From the NCBI RefSeq assembly GCF_030272615.1, contig NC_081406.1:143895041-143959040 (forward strand): a stretch of DNA of 64,000 nucleotides. The letters run 5' to 3'. The translations under genes were made by a program, and so were the position numbers. Positions 34,685 through 47,814 of this stretch are shown piece by piece. The stretch is from Cryptomeria japonica. Lineage: Eukaryota; Streptophyta; Pinopsida; Cupressales; Cupressaceae. The notes beneath the pieces are model-generated. The model was given only the letters and a program-made list of their open reading frames with translations. It was not told where the DNA came from and made no database searches. Each line of letters opens with the position of its first letter. The first letter of the stretch is position 1.

Positions 34685-34912
34685 TATACACTTGGGACTA
34701 CTAAGCCTTGGTCCATGCAGGTGCACTCCTTCCATCAATTTCATAGTTTCTACCTTTCATTCATGCGGTATTCACCAACATTGGTGGACGTGAATGGCCT
34801 ATACACCTGGGACTACTAAGCCTTGGTCCATGCAGGTGCACTCCTTCCATCAATTTAGTTTCTACCTCTCCTTTATGCAGTATTCACCAATGTAGATGGA
34901 TGTGAATGGGAC
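34685..34912. repeat. Two-copy tandem repeat, about 114 bp
   Basis: Copies at 34685-34799 and 34800-34912 share 'gggactactaagccttgg' and 'tgcaggtgcactccttcc'. Both begin tatacac. H integrated exactly at the start of the first copy. Confidence 0.85.
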
Positions 34913-37900
34913 GCTACAAAATAAGAGAAAAGGGCCTTACATCTAGAGCTCCCAACCCAAACTCATTCTATTACTGCCAAAAGAAATGCTTCCAAGAAAA
35001 CTAAATGCTTCAAATGAAAGTATCATAGTAGCATCAAATAAAATTTCTCAAATATTTACTTACGAGATTCCGAAGAAAGCACAGCTTCCCAAAGATTGAA
35101 GTTTCTTGCCATTGCATTGAAGTCTTATGCATTATTACCACCTAGATAAGACCAAGATACATAATTTATTGTGCTCTCTATTTGCTTAAACTTGTTGAAT
35201 ACGAAGTTTCAAAGAGTTTTTTCTTTTTTTCAATACATTCACAAGTGATTTATGATTTCAATTGCAAGAAAAGCAACCCACCATATACTTTATTCAACAA
35301 TTATTCGCATTACCGTAGTTGATCTTTGATAGATGGTCTAGACAAGGGTGTATTTGTCCTCTTGCTCATAAGTTTACAAAGCATCCCCAGACTGAACCAA
35401 AAACTCATCTCAACCCTTTCGCACATGCCTGAAATGTGCAGTGATAATCATGTCAGTGAAGTTATTATTGTATATGGAGAGAAAACAAATGACCAGGGCA
35501 CCATCTTCAATTCTAAATCTTTCAAGGTGAATTTACTCAATTTCATCTGAGCAAGACTGTACACTTCCAAGTTTCAGATTATCTTCACCTCAATCTTGCT
35601 AAGAATGTATATATAAAACATGGCTTAAATATATTGTTGCATTTCATGCACAATGCTTATATGTCATAGCCTAGGTTCAATAGTTGATTTCCATTTTTAG
35701 TCACAAATGTATTTCAGAAATTAATTTTATACTCACACGTGGAAATCACAAACTAAGCACCTATATGAGGACATGCTAGCATATACATTGTAACCAATGC
35801 ATGCTCCTGTCATCGTATCAACACTGTATGGATTTTCTCATCCAAATGCACATACCATATCCACATATACGTCGAACTGACAACAATTGATCCTCCATCA
35901 ATTTTTATTTTATACTATAGGGCAAATAATCAACATTTGTATTAAAATCATCAGGTTTTATAACTAAATTTTCTACAAATTAGATTTTTACTGTCATGGC
36001 ATATCTATAGGTGGATTTGCACGGTTAGGCTTACTCCAAAACTTGATCAGGAGGTCAAAACCAAATGATACAAAAATTGCAAAATACAAGATAAATGGAT
36101 TTACTAAGGGTGTCTACCATTGTCTGGCTGTAACCTAAACATTTACCTTTATCGACAACAACTCACAATACCTTCTGAGTACACAATGAGACCACTGATA
36201 GTGATTAAACCAAGAAAAATCTATGTATGGCACTTAATATTATAATCAAACTTTTCTAAACTGCTATCAACTTATGCAATTCACTATAGCATCACTCAAA
36301 CCTGAAAATAATGAAGAGAAGATAAAGGAGTTAAAAGTTGTGGCAGCTCGACATTCAGGAACAACCACTTACACAGTAAAGGCATATCCTCCAGATCAGA
36401 AATCCAACCCAACTCATAAAATTAAACAAGGCTTCAGTTGCATACAGAATGAAATTATGAATACAATGGGAAGCTACCAGCCCTCAAGAAATAAAAAAAA
36501 TGCCACAATTGTAGACTCAAACATCAAGATTAATGCCTGCAAGGTGCCATACAGGTAAAAGAATGAGACAAACTGAGGAGGTGCAACAGGGTGTCTCACT
36601 GCACAAGCCCCTTTAGCAATCAAAAAACTGTATAGCCAAAAGTTGCAAGCAAAGCCTGCTTTCTCTATTGACCCAAAACCTTAAATTTTTGCTGTAGTTG
36701 AGGTCCAAAAGATGAAAGTTTGCAAGTACAAGAACATCTACGAATGTAGATTTAGAGGAGACACAAAAACAGAAAATCCACTGCACTCTTACAATACCAT
36801 ATTGTGGTAAATAAGAGTAACAATGAGCATAACAAAACAAGAAAGAATTTCTCCCCTTTTGAATTATAAATCATTTAGCAACAAGTCTTTGTTACATCAT
36901 ACAACATAAGAGAAATACAAGGCAGGTTAGAGATTTACTCAAGTCCCAATGCCACAACAGAACAATCGTTACAGTCCCTTGGTGCCACAGGACAGCAAGA
37001 ACACACATTCTTACATCCAAATAATTCAATTCAGTTATTACTTCTATTCAACTCGAGTGAGTTGTCTTTTCAGAGAAAGTTGTAAATGAGAATGATAAAG
37101 CTTTGGTTCAGCTTCAAAACAATATCTGGAACTCATTGTTGCAGGTTAGAGTTGTTTCACTTAAACATAAAATTGAGCAAGCAGAGGTCCAACTGCAAAT
37201 GATTCTCAAATCCAATATCACACATTGGCTAAAAGTAGGCTACATGCATTCTAAGCAATTTTTTCACACTTAAGGCTAACCATTCAAACAAGCTTATCAA
37301 GGATATGAATAACTTATTGCATTGCAGGATAAGCACAAGCCTTTGTTGAAAATGACAAGCTTGGATTTCATTCACATTAGCTTTACAATGCCTCCCAATG
37401 AACATGAATTTTCAAGTCACAAGGAGCTCAATGATCCAGATTCTTCTCTTCTCTGCTCTGCTTCACATTCTTCTAATTGCTTTTTCTAAATGAGAGCCGT
37501 AATTAACATATTGGTTGAGTCCATTACAACCTGCACAGCTAAACAGGCTGTTCTTAACCTCCAGTATATATTAGATTAGCTAAATTCAAAAAACTGACTA
37601 TTTTCCCAAACCAAAATAAATACATGGATAAATTACAAGCAAGGATTTTGTAGGGGGCACTAACGATAATCCAACATAGAGCTGCATATAAGACAATTAA
37701 GGCAAGGCAGAAGTGCACTCATTCTCGGAAGTAATACCCATACATTGATCAGTGATTAAAATTTAAAACATGATATAATATGAAATCTGTCTCCAAGCAT
37801 ACTCTTTAGAGAAACAATGGTTTGCAATCAATCATTCTACCGTCAAGGCTCAGAGTGAAAAGAACCAAGCTAAGATTCTCAAGTCTGGTGTCGATTCACT

Positions 37901-38959
37901 TGCCTTCCCATGTCAGAACAATTTTATGAGGTCATTTGTTTGAGGCTTTCCTCCTTTTTATAATATTTTAAGATTGGACAACTGAACTTGTTACTGCAGA
38001 AAAGAACGGTGGTGCCTTGCAAAAAGTTCTCTAAAGTTGTAAGTAGTTAGACCAGATGAACCATTCAAAATACAAAAGGCCAGATCCTTTGGTACTTGTG
38101 ATATTTTAGCCCGCTTTTTCTCTGGCAGTCCCTTGGATATTAGGTACCATTGGCATAGCAATCACTTATTGATCCCCAGCTAGAACTTCACTTCCACCAG
38201 AAATCATCCTCAGGGTCCAACTTTTCAATAATGCCCTCAATACTAAGCACTTTTTGTCAGTCATACACTGAGGGTCCACTGCTAACCATTGTCCCTTCGA
38301 ACCACAGATTGAAGATAGAACCATAGATAGCCACTTTCAAAAGCTTAAACTTTATTATGTTTATCTGATCCAGGCCACATGGCTCTCATCTGACCTGTTT
38401 AAATCTAGAGAAGGATATCATATGTTTGGATTGGCCAAAAATTATTTTTGTTGAGCCATTGTCAAAGGCCATTCAAGCTGTTGGCATTAGTAAGAAGAGT
38501 TGGCACTGAGCGTATAATTTTTAAAACTGGGCATGCAACTTCAGCACCAGAACCCAATTTCGGAATAGGATGAGGAATAGCCCAGGATAATTTGACAGTG
38601 GTAGTTCAATTAATGGAAGGAAAATTCAAACTGGCAATGGAAATTCACATTAGGCATAGGTATGACAGCTTTTGGTGATTACATTTCTACAGGCATGCTT
38701 GTCCCAAATTGTAATGAGTGCATTTAGGTATGTAAGTTTCAAGTTGAGTGTATAGCACAAGCATTAAGCAGCACCATTGTGGCAGACCTTGTAGAATTTT
38801 CTTTTGGTCACAATGGGGTTCTTTTTCTATGATGTGATTCGTTTGGGTAGTTGAAGACTGGGTTACGTAGAAACTGGCTTGTTGCAGATGTCGATAATTA
38901 CACTTGAAAGATAGCTACAGAACAAACAATCTTCAATGCTAACATGATTTCCCTGATAG
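34913..38959. other. Unassigned 4 kb, candidate low-copy DNA
   Basis: No LTR, transposase or retroelement protein motif was recognised. Frames are short. The longest, 36274-36558 plus (94 codons), is ordinary for AT-rich DNA and has no recognisable domain. No convincing exon-intron series was seen. Confidence 0.4.
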
Positions 38960-39369
38960 GGTTGTGTTGTGACCATTTCACACATCACCCCATCACAAAT
39001 GGGGACCCCCCTCTTTTGCTTTCGATTTTAGGTTTTGTTAAGTTAGTTTGTTAGAGAGCGATCCATTTTGAGTGTTTGAGCTTGAGATTGATGACACATC
39101 CACCGATTTGAGCGTGTGTGATTCACATCCTTCAATAGGAATCAAGTGCGAATTTTACCTTGACATGGTGATTGCTTAGATCCGATTTCCCTTGATTGAC
39201 TAGAAGGGCGACTTATGACATTTCAAACATTTCCTTCCATTGCATAGGATACCTCTTCCAGACAGTCCATTCCCTTTGATGAACAAAATCAGCGAGTTAA
39301 GAGAATTGAATTCTCAATCAAGTTTTAGGAAAGTCTGATTTCATTTCTTTGGAGTCTAAAGGTGCAATC

Positions 39370-39660
39370 TAACAACCTTGGGTGACTTCCTTTGCCCAGC
39401 AATCTAAGGCATCTCCCTCCCTTGTCAATGGATACCAGCAACTTTACCCTTGGAGGACCTTCCTTGGCAATGAAAAAATCCTTCCTTTGCCTAAGGATAT
39501 TGGCGACATAAGGTTTCTCATACATCCTTTGACTAAGGATATCAGCGACTTAAGGAATTGAACCCGTCCTAGGCATTGACAATCAGTGACTTAAGGAATG
39601 AATACAACCTTTGCCTACGGATATTAGCGACTTAAGGATTTTGGACCTCCCTTAACAAAA
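39370..39660. repeat. Stem-loop array of element A
   Basis: About five units of 'ccttTGnCTAAGGATAtnagcgacttaagg' type, 50-60 bp apart. TCCTT and AAGGA form the stem and 'agcgac' follows. It parallels the array of B. Confidence 0.7.
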
Positions 39661-40613
39661 GCAAGATGTGTCTTAGGCAATGCTCCCATGACATCCGATT
39701 TGATGAATGAAAAGATATATTTGATGTAAGCGCCCCCTTTGATTGGACCCCACCACGATGCAAGATAAATGTTTTTATTTAAATTCTGAATTAGTCAGCT
39801 ATGAGATGAATTGCAAAACATTTAATAATGGCTACAAGTTGGTTTTGTGAAAGGCGCGATTTTCCTCCAAGGAACTATAAATTGTGTTTGATCATTTCAT
39901 TCGATCAAAACACAAAATCAATATTGCATCTATCAAGTTTCAACGACTCCAATCAAATCTGATTCAAGGCGAATTCATTCCTATTGACAGCAATTTTCAA
40001 CTAGCAGGCAAAAGGCAATCATTGAAGGAGGCAAAGTTGATAATTACCTACAGCGAGTTGATCTTTTCCATAGCGAATTGATCCTTTCCGCAGCGAATTG
40101 GAAAGGACTATCGGATCTACACCCACAGCTTGACAAAATCCAGCAATTGGCCAAGGGTGTATTCATTTAAGGAGGGCAATTTTGTCAAAGGAGTAATCAA
40201 ATTGATATAATCAGTCTGTTTTGAAACCATTTACAGGTCTGAAATAAGCTTATTTGATCATTTTTATATAAAATCAGACCCTATTTGAAGACTGATCCAG
40301 CTCCTTATTTATTATTTCCATGAGGTTTTTGTATGGGAGGCTCTAATTAACACAGTTTAATCATCTAAGAGCACTTCCAAAGCACAATTTATTGGCATGA
40401 ATGGCTAGAGTTTTGATTTCTAATTTATTCAATTAGAAATCAAATTTGCAAGCTAGGGTTTTGATCTAGACACCTAGGGTTTTAAGCAATATTGAAATAT
40501 TTTGATAAAATATCATTCTAGGGTAGAGATGCTTAATCTAGGCGATTGATTTTCACTTGCAAGCATCGATATCATATCATAAGACTAACTCAAACAACTC
40601 TTACAGGTAGAAC

Positions 40614-40745
40614 ATGGCAGGAGCACGGCAAGCCCTCATCAAGGAGGACTCAAAAAGCGATATGATGGAGTCCAAGTTTCATCATTTTGGGGCAATGTAG
40701 GAGATATCAACCTCAGCAAAATCAACATGAAGAAGTTCCAAGGGT
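40614..40745 (+). pseudogene. Start of the B-type ORF in element A
   Basis: ATG 40614 opens MAGARQALIKEDSKSD, which matches the start at 49592 in B (RQALIKED then KSD). A frameshift follows, and then GNVGDINLSKINMKKF matches GDTNLGNFNVKKF of B. The similarity ends at about 40745. A shows Ser (tca) where B has its stop codon. The AG of a possible 3' splice site (ttacag, 40606) precedes the ATG. Confidence 0.75.
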
Positions 40746-41438
40746 CGTTATACACCACCAAGCTTTCCAGATACTTAAGTATTTTAGATGAGTGAAAGAT
40801 GCATGTGCATGATCGAAAGTGAAGCTTCTTGTTCATACTAATAGTACTCCATCGATGGTGAAGTATCTTGTGTAGTCAACTGAACTCATCTCAGCCAAAG
40901 CTTAACTTCAATTGTTATTCAACCATTGATATGCTTCATCTTGAAGGTGTCTACATTTGTGATAGTAATTCGAAAATCATCAAGCTACCCCTAGAAGATT
41001 GCACTAGAGTTGTGGAGATGTTTATAACATATCAAAGCAAAGCTTAGTTGAGCTCACTTGAAGTTGTCCATTGTCTTGCATTCGTAGTCTTAGTGTAGCA
41101 TTCCTAAATCTTGCTCCTTTTTCATTTTTTTAAATCAAAGATCAGTAGTAGTAGAAGAAAGCGATATTGCAACATCATTCAAAGAACGTCATTTCATTGA
41201 ACTTGAATTGAATCTAGCATATAACAACTACGTAAGTACCCTAGCAAGTACAACAAAAGACATCATACCATTGAAGCTATCTAACACATCAAGACCTAAC
41301 ATTGAGAACCTTGGGGTCGTCTCAAGTGATCCTTTTTGCAAATTTTCAACATTTGAGAAGTCTTTGTTCAAGAGAGGATAGAGTATTCAATACTTTATTC
41401 TTTGTTCGATTGTGCATAAAAACACCATCAACAGGTTG

Positions 41439-42230
41439 TATTTGCAATTTCAATAGCAGGCCAAATCGTGTGAGAAATGTGACCCTTGGTGTAAGAATTT
41501 CATGGTTTGTAGCAACATTTCCTCCATGGAAATTAATAAACTTATTCAAATATTAAGGTTTCACATAAGTTATGGTCGCACAGAGCTTTCTAAAGGAATT
41601 GCACTTTTACATGAGAGATCTTTGAACTTCAAATATTGAAATATTAATATACATGAATTCACAAGTTCTTAAAACTAAAAGAGTAGATAATGAAATGTGC
41701 ATTCTTAGGACTTATAACCTTTCTTCTTGCAAGGAATGACCACAGGAGGAAACTGTCAATTAGTTTGGAGTGGACACAACCATGTAGTTCAAAGACAGTG
41801 GTCCAGTGGATTGTAAATCCATTGTGTGCCATTAAAATAGCCAGCTTTAATTTTTTGTCTGTTTGGTACCATGGGATTTCTAACAATTTCTATGAAATCA
41901 AATGATGAGAGGTTGAAAGTACAATTGTCACTAAAAATATAGAGGAAGAAAATTGAGATGGAGATAGAGACAATTTTCTAATAAATTAAAAAAAAGGGAA
42001 AGAAAACAGTTTCTGATCGAATGAAAAATCAGAATCTTTTCAAAACCATTTGCAGTTATATAAGGTAATTGTCTCTTGATGAATCATAGGACTTGATCTT
42101 GATGAGGCTTTCCCCTAACTAGCTACACCATTATAATTGATCATACATTTTCCAGACCTTATGCAACAGTTCTAGACATGAAGCTCTCTAAGTATTTGGA
42201 GTATAAGAACCCTGCTGGTTCTAACTTCTC
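41439..42230. other. No recognised gene
   Basis: Unassigned AT-rich sequence right of element A. The outer end of the J LTR must lie somewhere between here and about 43 kb, but it cannot be placed without the second LTR. Confidence 0.35.
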
Positions 42231-43494
42231 TGAAATGCTAATTCTGATTTTGTTTTTTGTTTTTCAAGAGTTTTGAATAATTTAAAGTAAAAAATGACAA
42301 GTTTTCCACACAAGAATTGCACATAAAACTGAATGGAAACGGAATTGAGAGCAACTACAACTATATTATGAATAAGATATCTGCTACAATTAATTCTACT
42401 ACTAATTGCATACCCGTAGGTCCTTAGCTTATTTTAAAAGAAGAATTATGGTGTTTGCCAACCAAAACTGGGAAACTGACCAAAATGGACGTACAAGTTT
42501 GAAATACAATTTCTCCAGGCTAGAAAGTAGATGAATCAACCTATCAGAGCTAGGCGTTGAGGAATGTGTCACCAAACTGCAAGGGAGGCGTTTCAGCCTC
42601 CAATCAAAAATGCCCTATCTGGGACCCCACGTGCCAAGCTGAAATGGTATGGCCAGCAAGAAGACTTGTACAGCTGGTTATTGAATTGATAAAATGCTAC
42701 TAATGAGGTGTCTAACCTGAATTGCCTCCTTTCTTATTCAATTTATGCAAATAACTGTCACAATTAACCTCTAGTGAAGCACATAAACACTTCTGAATGA
42801 AGCCCTCTCAGTTTACAATAATTCAGCTAATCTTTCATAGCCTCAAAATCACAGATCCATGAAGAATGAACGTTCTTCAATAGAAAACCCTCTAAAAACC
42901 TTGTCTCATAAAATCCACAGAGAAAAATCAAGCAATGTCAAATAATCAATAATAGAGTTTGAATTGCTTTCATTTTCCTTATAACCCCCAAATGGCATGA
43001 TTTTCAAGAATTACGCCCAAATGCATTTTAAATACATTAAAATGTAGTTATTTAACTTTGCATAGTTTCATAATCAACTTGGGCACCTAAATTCACTTAA
43101 GAGATTTTTTAATTTAATAAAGTCACTTTATGACTTTATAATAACCATATAAGTTAATTAAATAACTTAAACACTAAAATATTAATATCTCCTTCATTAT
43201 TCAGTCTTTTGTGTTGTCTGAAGCTAGAATCAACACTGAATAACCCCCAGTGTTGTCTGAACCTAGAATCAACACTGAATAACCCCCATGTGTCCAGGTG
43301 CCCTGACTAAAAATAGCACAACTGCCCCCTCAACTAAGCCCACACACTGATTGTAGGCTCTAGAACTGAACCCAAGACTGAACTAAAGAAGTAGAACTTC
43401 CACTAAGACTCTATCCAAAACATTAGCCTACGAGAGTTCAAAATAATAGGCTAACCCATCAGTCACTGAAAATGACTAGAGTGGGGACATTACA
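42231..43494 (-). repeat. 3' LTR of chromovirus J, lower end approximate
   Basis: The high end is firm: the minus strand reads a purine tract and then TGTAATGTCCCCACTC at 43494. A TATA-like ttataagg lies near 42980. Two tandem copies of a 43-bp unit with 'gtgttgtctgaa' and 'aacactgaataaccccc' sit at about 43210-43290. The lower boundary is a guess, because the 5' LTR is outside the window. Confidence 0.6.
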
Positions 43495-43507
43495 GTCCAC
43501 CCTCCCT
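43495..43507 (-). promoter_or_regulatory. Polypurine tract of J
   Basis: AGGGAGGGTGGAC on the minus strand, directly before the LTR start. Confidence 0.75.
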
Positions 43508-43548
43508 GAATTTGCTTGTCCTCGAGCAAACTCAATGTTGGATGTTGT

Positions 43549-43605
43549 AAAATGCTCACTTTCCCAAGTAGCATCCTCTATCGACAGATCTCTCCACTTA
43601 ACTAT
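43549..43605 (-). pseudogene. Chromodomain of J
   Basis: IVKWRDLSIEDATWESEHF carries the 'vkW.gl...daTWE' core of the integrase-fused chromodomain that guides chromoviruses to heterochromatin. It is one frame off from the preceding integrase segment, so a frameshift lies near 43606. Confidence 0.8.
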
Positions 43606-44119
43606 AATTTCCCTGATGACGCTCTCTAGTATCTATGACGGCCTCGGGTACTAAAATCAACTTCCCCTCATCATCCAAGGGTGGTAAGTCTGAGGAAGGA
43701 GCTATATGTTGTCCCAATGCCTTCTTGAGGCAAGAAACATGGAACACAGTATGAACCTTACTATTTGTCGGTAAATCTAACTCATAAGCCACCTCGCCAA
43801 CTCGCCTGATAATCCTCAATGGCCCATAATAACGTGGCTTGAGTTTCTCTAAGCCCTTCTTCCTAAGAGAGGACTGTATATAGGGCTTAAGCATCAAATA
43901 CACCATATCCCCAATCTCAAAAGATCACTCAACCCTCTTCTAATCAGCATATTGCTTTTACTGATTCTGAGCCTTCTGAATATTCTCGCAAAGAGCTCTC
44001 ATGATATCCTGGTTCTCTTGTAACAAGTCCCCAGCACTCATTACTCTGCAATCGCTTATCAATAAATCCAGAAAACTAAGAACATCATAGCCATACAAAG
44101 CTCTGAAAGGTGTCATCTA
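43606..44119 (-). pseudogene. Integrase C-terminal part of J
   Basis: Begins MTPFRALYGYD next to the B insertion, then runs through GDMVYLMLKPYIQSS, LKPRYYGPLRIIRRVGEVAYEL and HTVFHVSCLKKAL. This is the standard DNA-binding end of Ty3 integrase and the GPY/F module. Two stops occur before 43906. It ends in EAVIDTRER, where the chromodomain linker starts. Confidence 0.9.
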
Positions 44120-44124
44120 GATAG
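44120..44124. repeat. TSD of B, left
   Basis: GATAG, matching 53862-53866. Confidence 0.9.
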
Positions 44125-47100
44125 TGTTGTGACCACATCACACATCGCCCCATCAAGATGGGGACCCCCCTTTTTTTTAGGTTTTGCCCTCTCTAGGAGT
44201 CTCTCTCTATGCTCTTTTCTAGTGAGTGGAATAGAATAGATTATCAAGCATTAGGATTCAAAGACTGAGCAAGTCAAGCAAAGTTAGGTGAAAGAGTCAA
44301 GTGAAGAGTCATCCATAAGGTTGCCTACCTTGCCCCAATTTGTGAACAAAGCTTTCATCAAAAACCGTCATTGGACTGAAATTTGCTTAAATGCATTGAC
44401 CCGTACCTTGCTCAAGTCCTAGAGAATGATTTTGTTTTAGGTCCCATCCTTCCTATTGTGCGTCTATACGCCCCCTGTTTTAGGGGACCCCCATTGCCCT
44501 GGTGGAGTGGAGATAAAGTCGTCATGGTTGGGCTTGTCAAACCCTTCCATGGCCAGTTATGCGTCGAGTGTGGGTCATGTACGCCAAAAGTTTGACATTT
44601 TCCTCATTTTGAAGGGAGTAAATCCAAAATTGGAGAAACTCGGCATTTTCATGAGTTTTGTGAGGTGCCTTTTTGACTCAGATAGCCTGAAGTCATCATT
44701 TTACCATTACGTCTATCATCAAGCCTTCAAAGGCCACAAGAGTCTAGATTCACAATTTTGCTTCAGGGGTCGAAGTCTCCATTCTAGCCGAAAACCATGA
44801 CTTTCAAAATGGCTCAAAGAGCCGAAAAATAGCAAAATATAAAATCGCGCACCTTAGGTAAGATACCCGAAATTGCAAAGGAGGCTGAGATGCGAGCAAA
44901 ATATGGAAGAAGGAAAATCGCGCGATTACAGTGAAATGGCCGAAGGGCGAAGAGCCAAGCCTAAAATCGCACATAATGGCCAAAAAACCAAGTCGCACAT
45001 TTCGGGTCAATGGGCCGAAAAATGATAAAGGCACATATTCATTTGAAAATTGAGTCGCGTAAAATATCATTTTAGGCCAAAAAAGTGAAAATGGGAGGTA
45101 AATCGCCTAAGTTTGCAAAAGGGGCTTTTAGCCCGAAAATGGAGAATAAGAAAAAGGCGTTAACTTAAAAACTTTTCAAACCCCCCTTTTAGGCCGATTT
45201 CCGAAAATCGCGAAAAGAGGGAGAATGTTTAACTTTTTAACTTTTCAAAATGCCTCCCTCAGTCGAAAATGCATAAGTGGGAAAAGCCTAAAACTTAAAA
45301 AACTTTTCAAAAGGCCTCTTTAGGCCGAAAATCGCACAATGAAAGGAAAGGCGTTATTTTTATAAAGTTTGAAAAAGGTGCTAAGTTAGCCGAAATTGTT
45401 GAATAACTTTAAAAATCGCACAATAAGCTATTTTTTGGCCGAAAATCAACAAAGGATAGGGGTGCGTCAAAATAACATAAAGTTTGGTGTGCATTTCGTA
45501 AAAGAAGTCGAGTTTCAAAAATCTTTCAAAAGGCCGAAACCCACTCAAAACTCTCAAATCGGTGAAGTAGGCCGAAAAACATTTAAAAACTCGCAAAATC
45601 GTGACTTAGGCCGAGAATGACGTATAAGGTGAAAATCGCGTGATTTTCCCCCAAGCCGACAATGATTAATAGATAAAAAGTTGCGCGATTTGTTTATTGC
45701 AGAGGGCAAAAGGGTTTGGCGAAATGAGTCTCTTAAAACACACACACTACCCGAAAATGGTGAAAGACGTCAGTTCGCAAGATAACTTTATCAGCCGAAA
45801 GTTCTAAAGAGCCCAATCAACCCGAAAATCATTAAGTAGTGAGGGGCAAAGTCATTATCACCATAGTTCATACTTGCCAACGCCATATTAAAGTTCGGCT
45901 TTATTCCAAAGAATTCAAATCACGACATCCGTAGGCCCGAGTTTGACAAAGAGACCTACGTTGTGAAAAGGAGAGCTTAAACCCGAAAATCAAAAAGCTT
46001 TCAAATTCAGCTTATAGGCAGAAAAGGGGTAAATGCTTTAAAATTGGCAAACACCAAGAAGAGCCAAATAAAATCGCACATTCAGTTTCTTTTGGCCGAA
46101 AGGAAGTGAAAGTCAAATCTCCCAAAATTGCACATTTTGTGCAAGCAGCTCGAAGTTTTTGTAAAACTTAAGATCATCTCACCTCTATCAAGCGAAAAAC
46201 ATTTAAAGATACATCTCACAAAGAGCTTCTCGAGCCAGACGTTAAAAATTTTTAATGTTTGATTAATTAAATTAATTAATTTTTCAAATTGATTTATTAA
46301 AGTGAGATTGATTGTTCGCAGGACGTCATCGCAGAGAACCAAGAGAAAAGCCTGTAACACAAATCGAAGAAGGATCACATTCAAGGTCAGGCACTGGAAG
46401 CTGGAAAAGAAGAAGATGCAGGAATGCACTGCAGGAGCGCAAGATCAAAACTGAGCATTGGGAAGCGTGTCGTTGTGCCACTAGACCACAAAGCTGAATT
46501 CCACCACCGAGACCAAAGACCGAAGAACACTCAGATGCAGCAAGTCTATGCATTCTCGAGAAATACATAGCTGGATTTAATTCCAAAAGTTCAGTTTCTG
46601 AAAACTGAAACTGTTTTATTGTAAAACTGCCAATGGGCCCCACTCAAATATTTTGAAAGAAAGGGGAAACAAGTCAGTTGTGGACAGTTATGTCCAACTA
46701 CCGGATAGACTCAAATTAATGCCAAACAGTTGTGGGTAGTTGGGATAGTGGTTGGATAGATGACAGAGAGTTTAATAGGCATGTGTTAAGGCTGCCAGCT
46801 TCTGGAAGGTAGATTGGGACCCTTGGATGCAGTCCATCCTAGCCTATGATTCATATTGTAAAATCTATAAAAGGAAGAGGCCTTTCTTTTGTAAAGGGGA
46901 GATTGTTAGATAGTTAGATTTTAGAGTTAGAATAGGTTAGATTAGAGGAATAGCATAGAGAGGTTGCAGAAATTGTTGTAATGGCAGCTGAAGCAAATAT
47001 ATGAACATTGAAATATGGTGTTTATTGTCTTTGTTTTAGTCTATTTGCACGGTTTCTTTCAGCTGGTTTATTTTAGAGTGCAAGAATTTTAATAGTGAAG

Positions 47101-47680
47101 TGTGGAGGGGTATTTGATGCATTTTTGGTTCATACCATTGGGGATCTGCTAATTGTAGGTCACCGTGCATAGTTAGTCTGAACCCAAACTGTGCTTAGTT
47201 CAACTGCAGGTATTCGTCTTAGGCCGCGCCAGAATTGGGTGCCTAAATGAGTGTCTCCAGTCTGAAAATCCTTCATCCCTTGGAGCTTGCACTGTTCTTG
47301 TTTAGTTGTGAGGGTGTCTCTGGCAAAACAAGAACTAGTTTATCGAAATCTGTCTACCCACAACATCAGTTGTTATCATCCTTGTCCTTAGGCTTCCCAA
47401 AACCCTTACCTTTTGCTTTTATTTCGCAGTCCCAAAATCACAGCAGACCAGCTTGTTGCAAAACATAAGACCCCTTGTGCTCCTAGCAAATCACATCGAC
47501 CGTTGAGCTATCCTGCAATCAAGACCTGACAATCGAAACCTTGAGGTCATCCCCATTGATCAAATTGAAACAACATTAGGGATTTCCTTATCTCAAGAGA
47601 GGATAGGATACTTGGCGAGTACATTCTATTCTACGTTGGCTGGATGGAGTCGTAGTTCTGCGATTTTAGCCACGTCAACA
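44125..47680 (+). repeat. LTR-like unit at the left of B
   Basis: 3,556 bp, close in size and plan to solo LTR C: TGTTGTGAC start, motif array, TATA-like tctataaaagg (about 46866), then an R/U5 zone with tcaagagaggata and a CGTCAACA end. No TSD follows 47680, so it did not insert separately. Confidence 0.7.
44800..46250. repeat. GCCGAAAATCGC motif array
   Basis: About nineteen copies of (g)gccgaaaatcgcac or close variants, roughly 65 bp apart, in the U3 of the left unit. This makes it locally CpG-rich in an AT-rich background. Confidence 0.8.
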
Positions 47681-47814
47681 CTTCTGAAGGTCACAGAGCA
47701 AATTTCCTCTATAGGTGTTCTTAGGGGCCAAATTGATGATGCTTTCATGTGAAGAAATTGGAAAGATTAAGACTCAAATCGATGAGGTAAAAGGAAGTGG
47801 TGAGTTTTAAGTCA

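Larger units (their letters stand above)
38965..41433 (+). mobile_element. Element A, short relative of B
   Basis: 2,469 bp flanked by GGTTG (38960-38964 and 41434-41438). It starts TGTTGTGACCATTTCACAC and ends CACCATCAACA. In order it holds a stem-loop array, a TATA-like box, a leader, the first 40 or so codons of the B-type ORF, then a tail that aligns with the R/U5 end of B (40800-41433 with about 53250-53861). It looks like an internally deleted B-type element. Confidence 0.85.

Noticed and set aside
36274-36558. 94-codon frame as a host gene
   Set aside because: No domain, no neighbouring exons with splice signals, and the length is expected by chance in 4 kb.
44804-46643. Short minus-strand frames over the GCCGAAA array
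   Set aside because: Stops are sparse because of the repeat. Frames differ between units and none resembles a protein.
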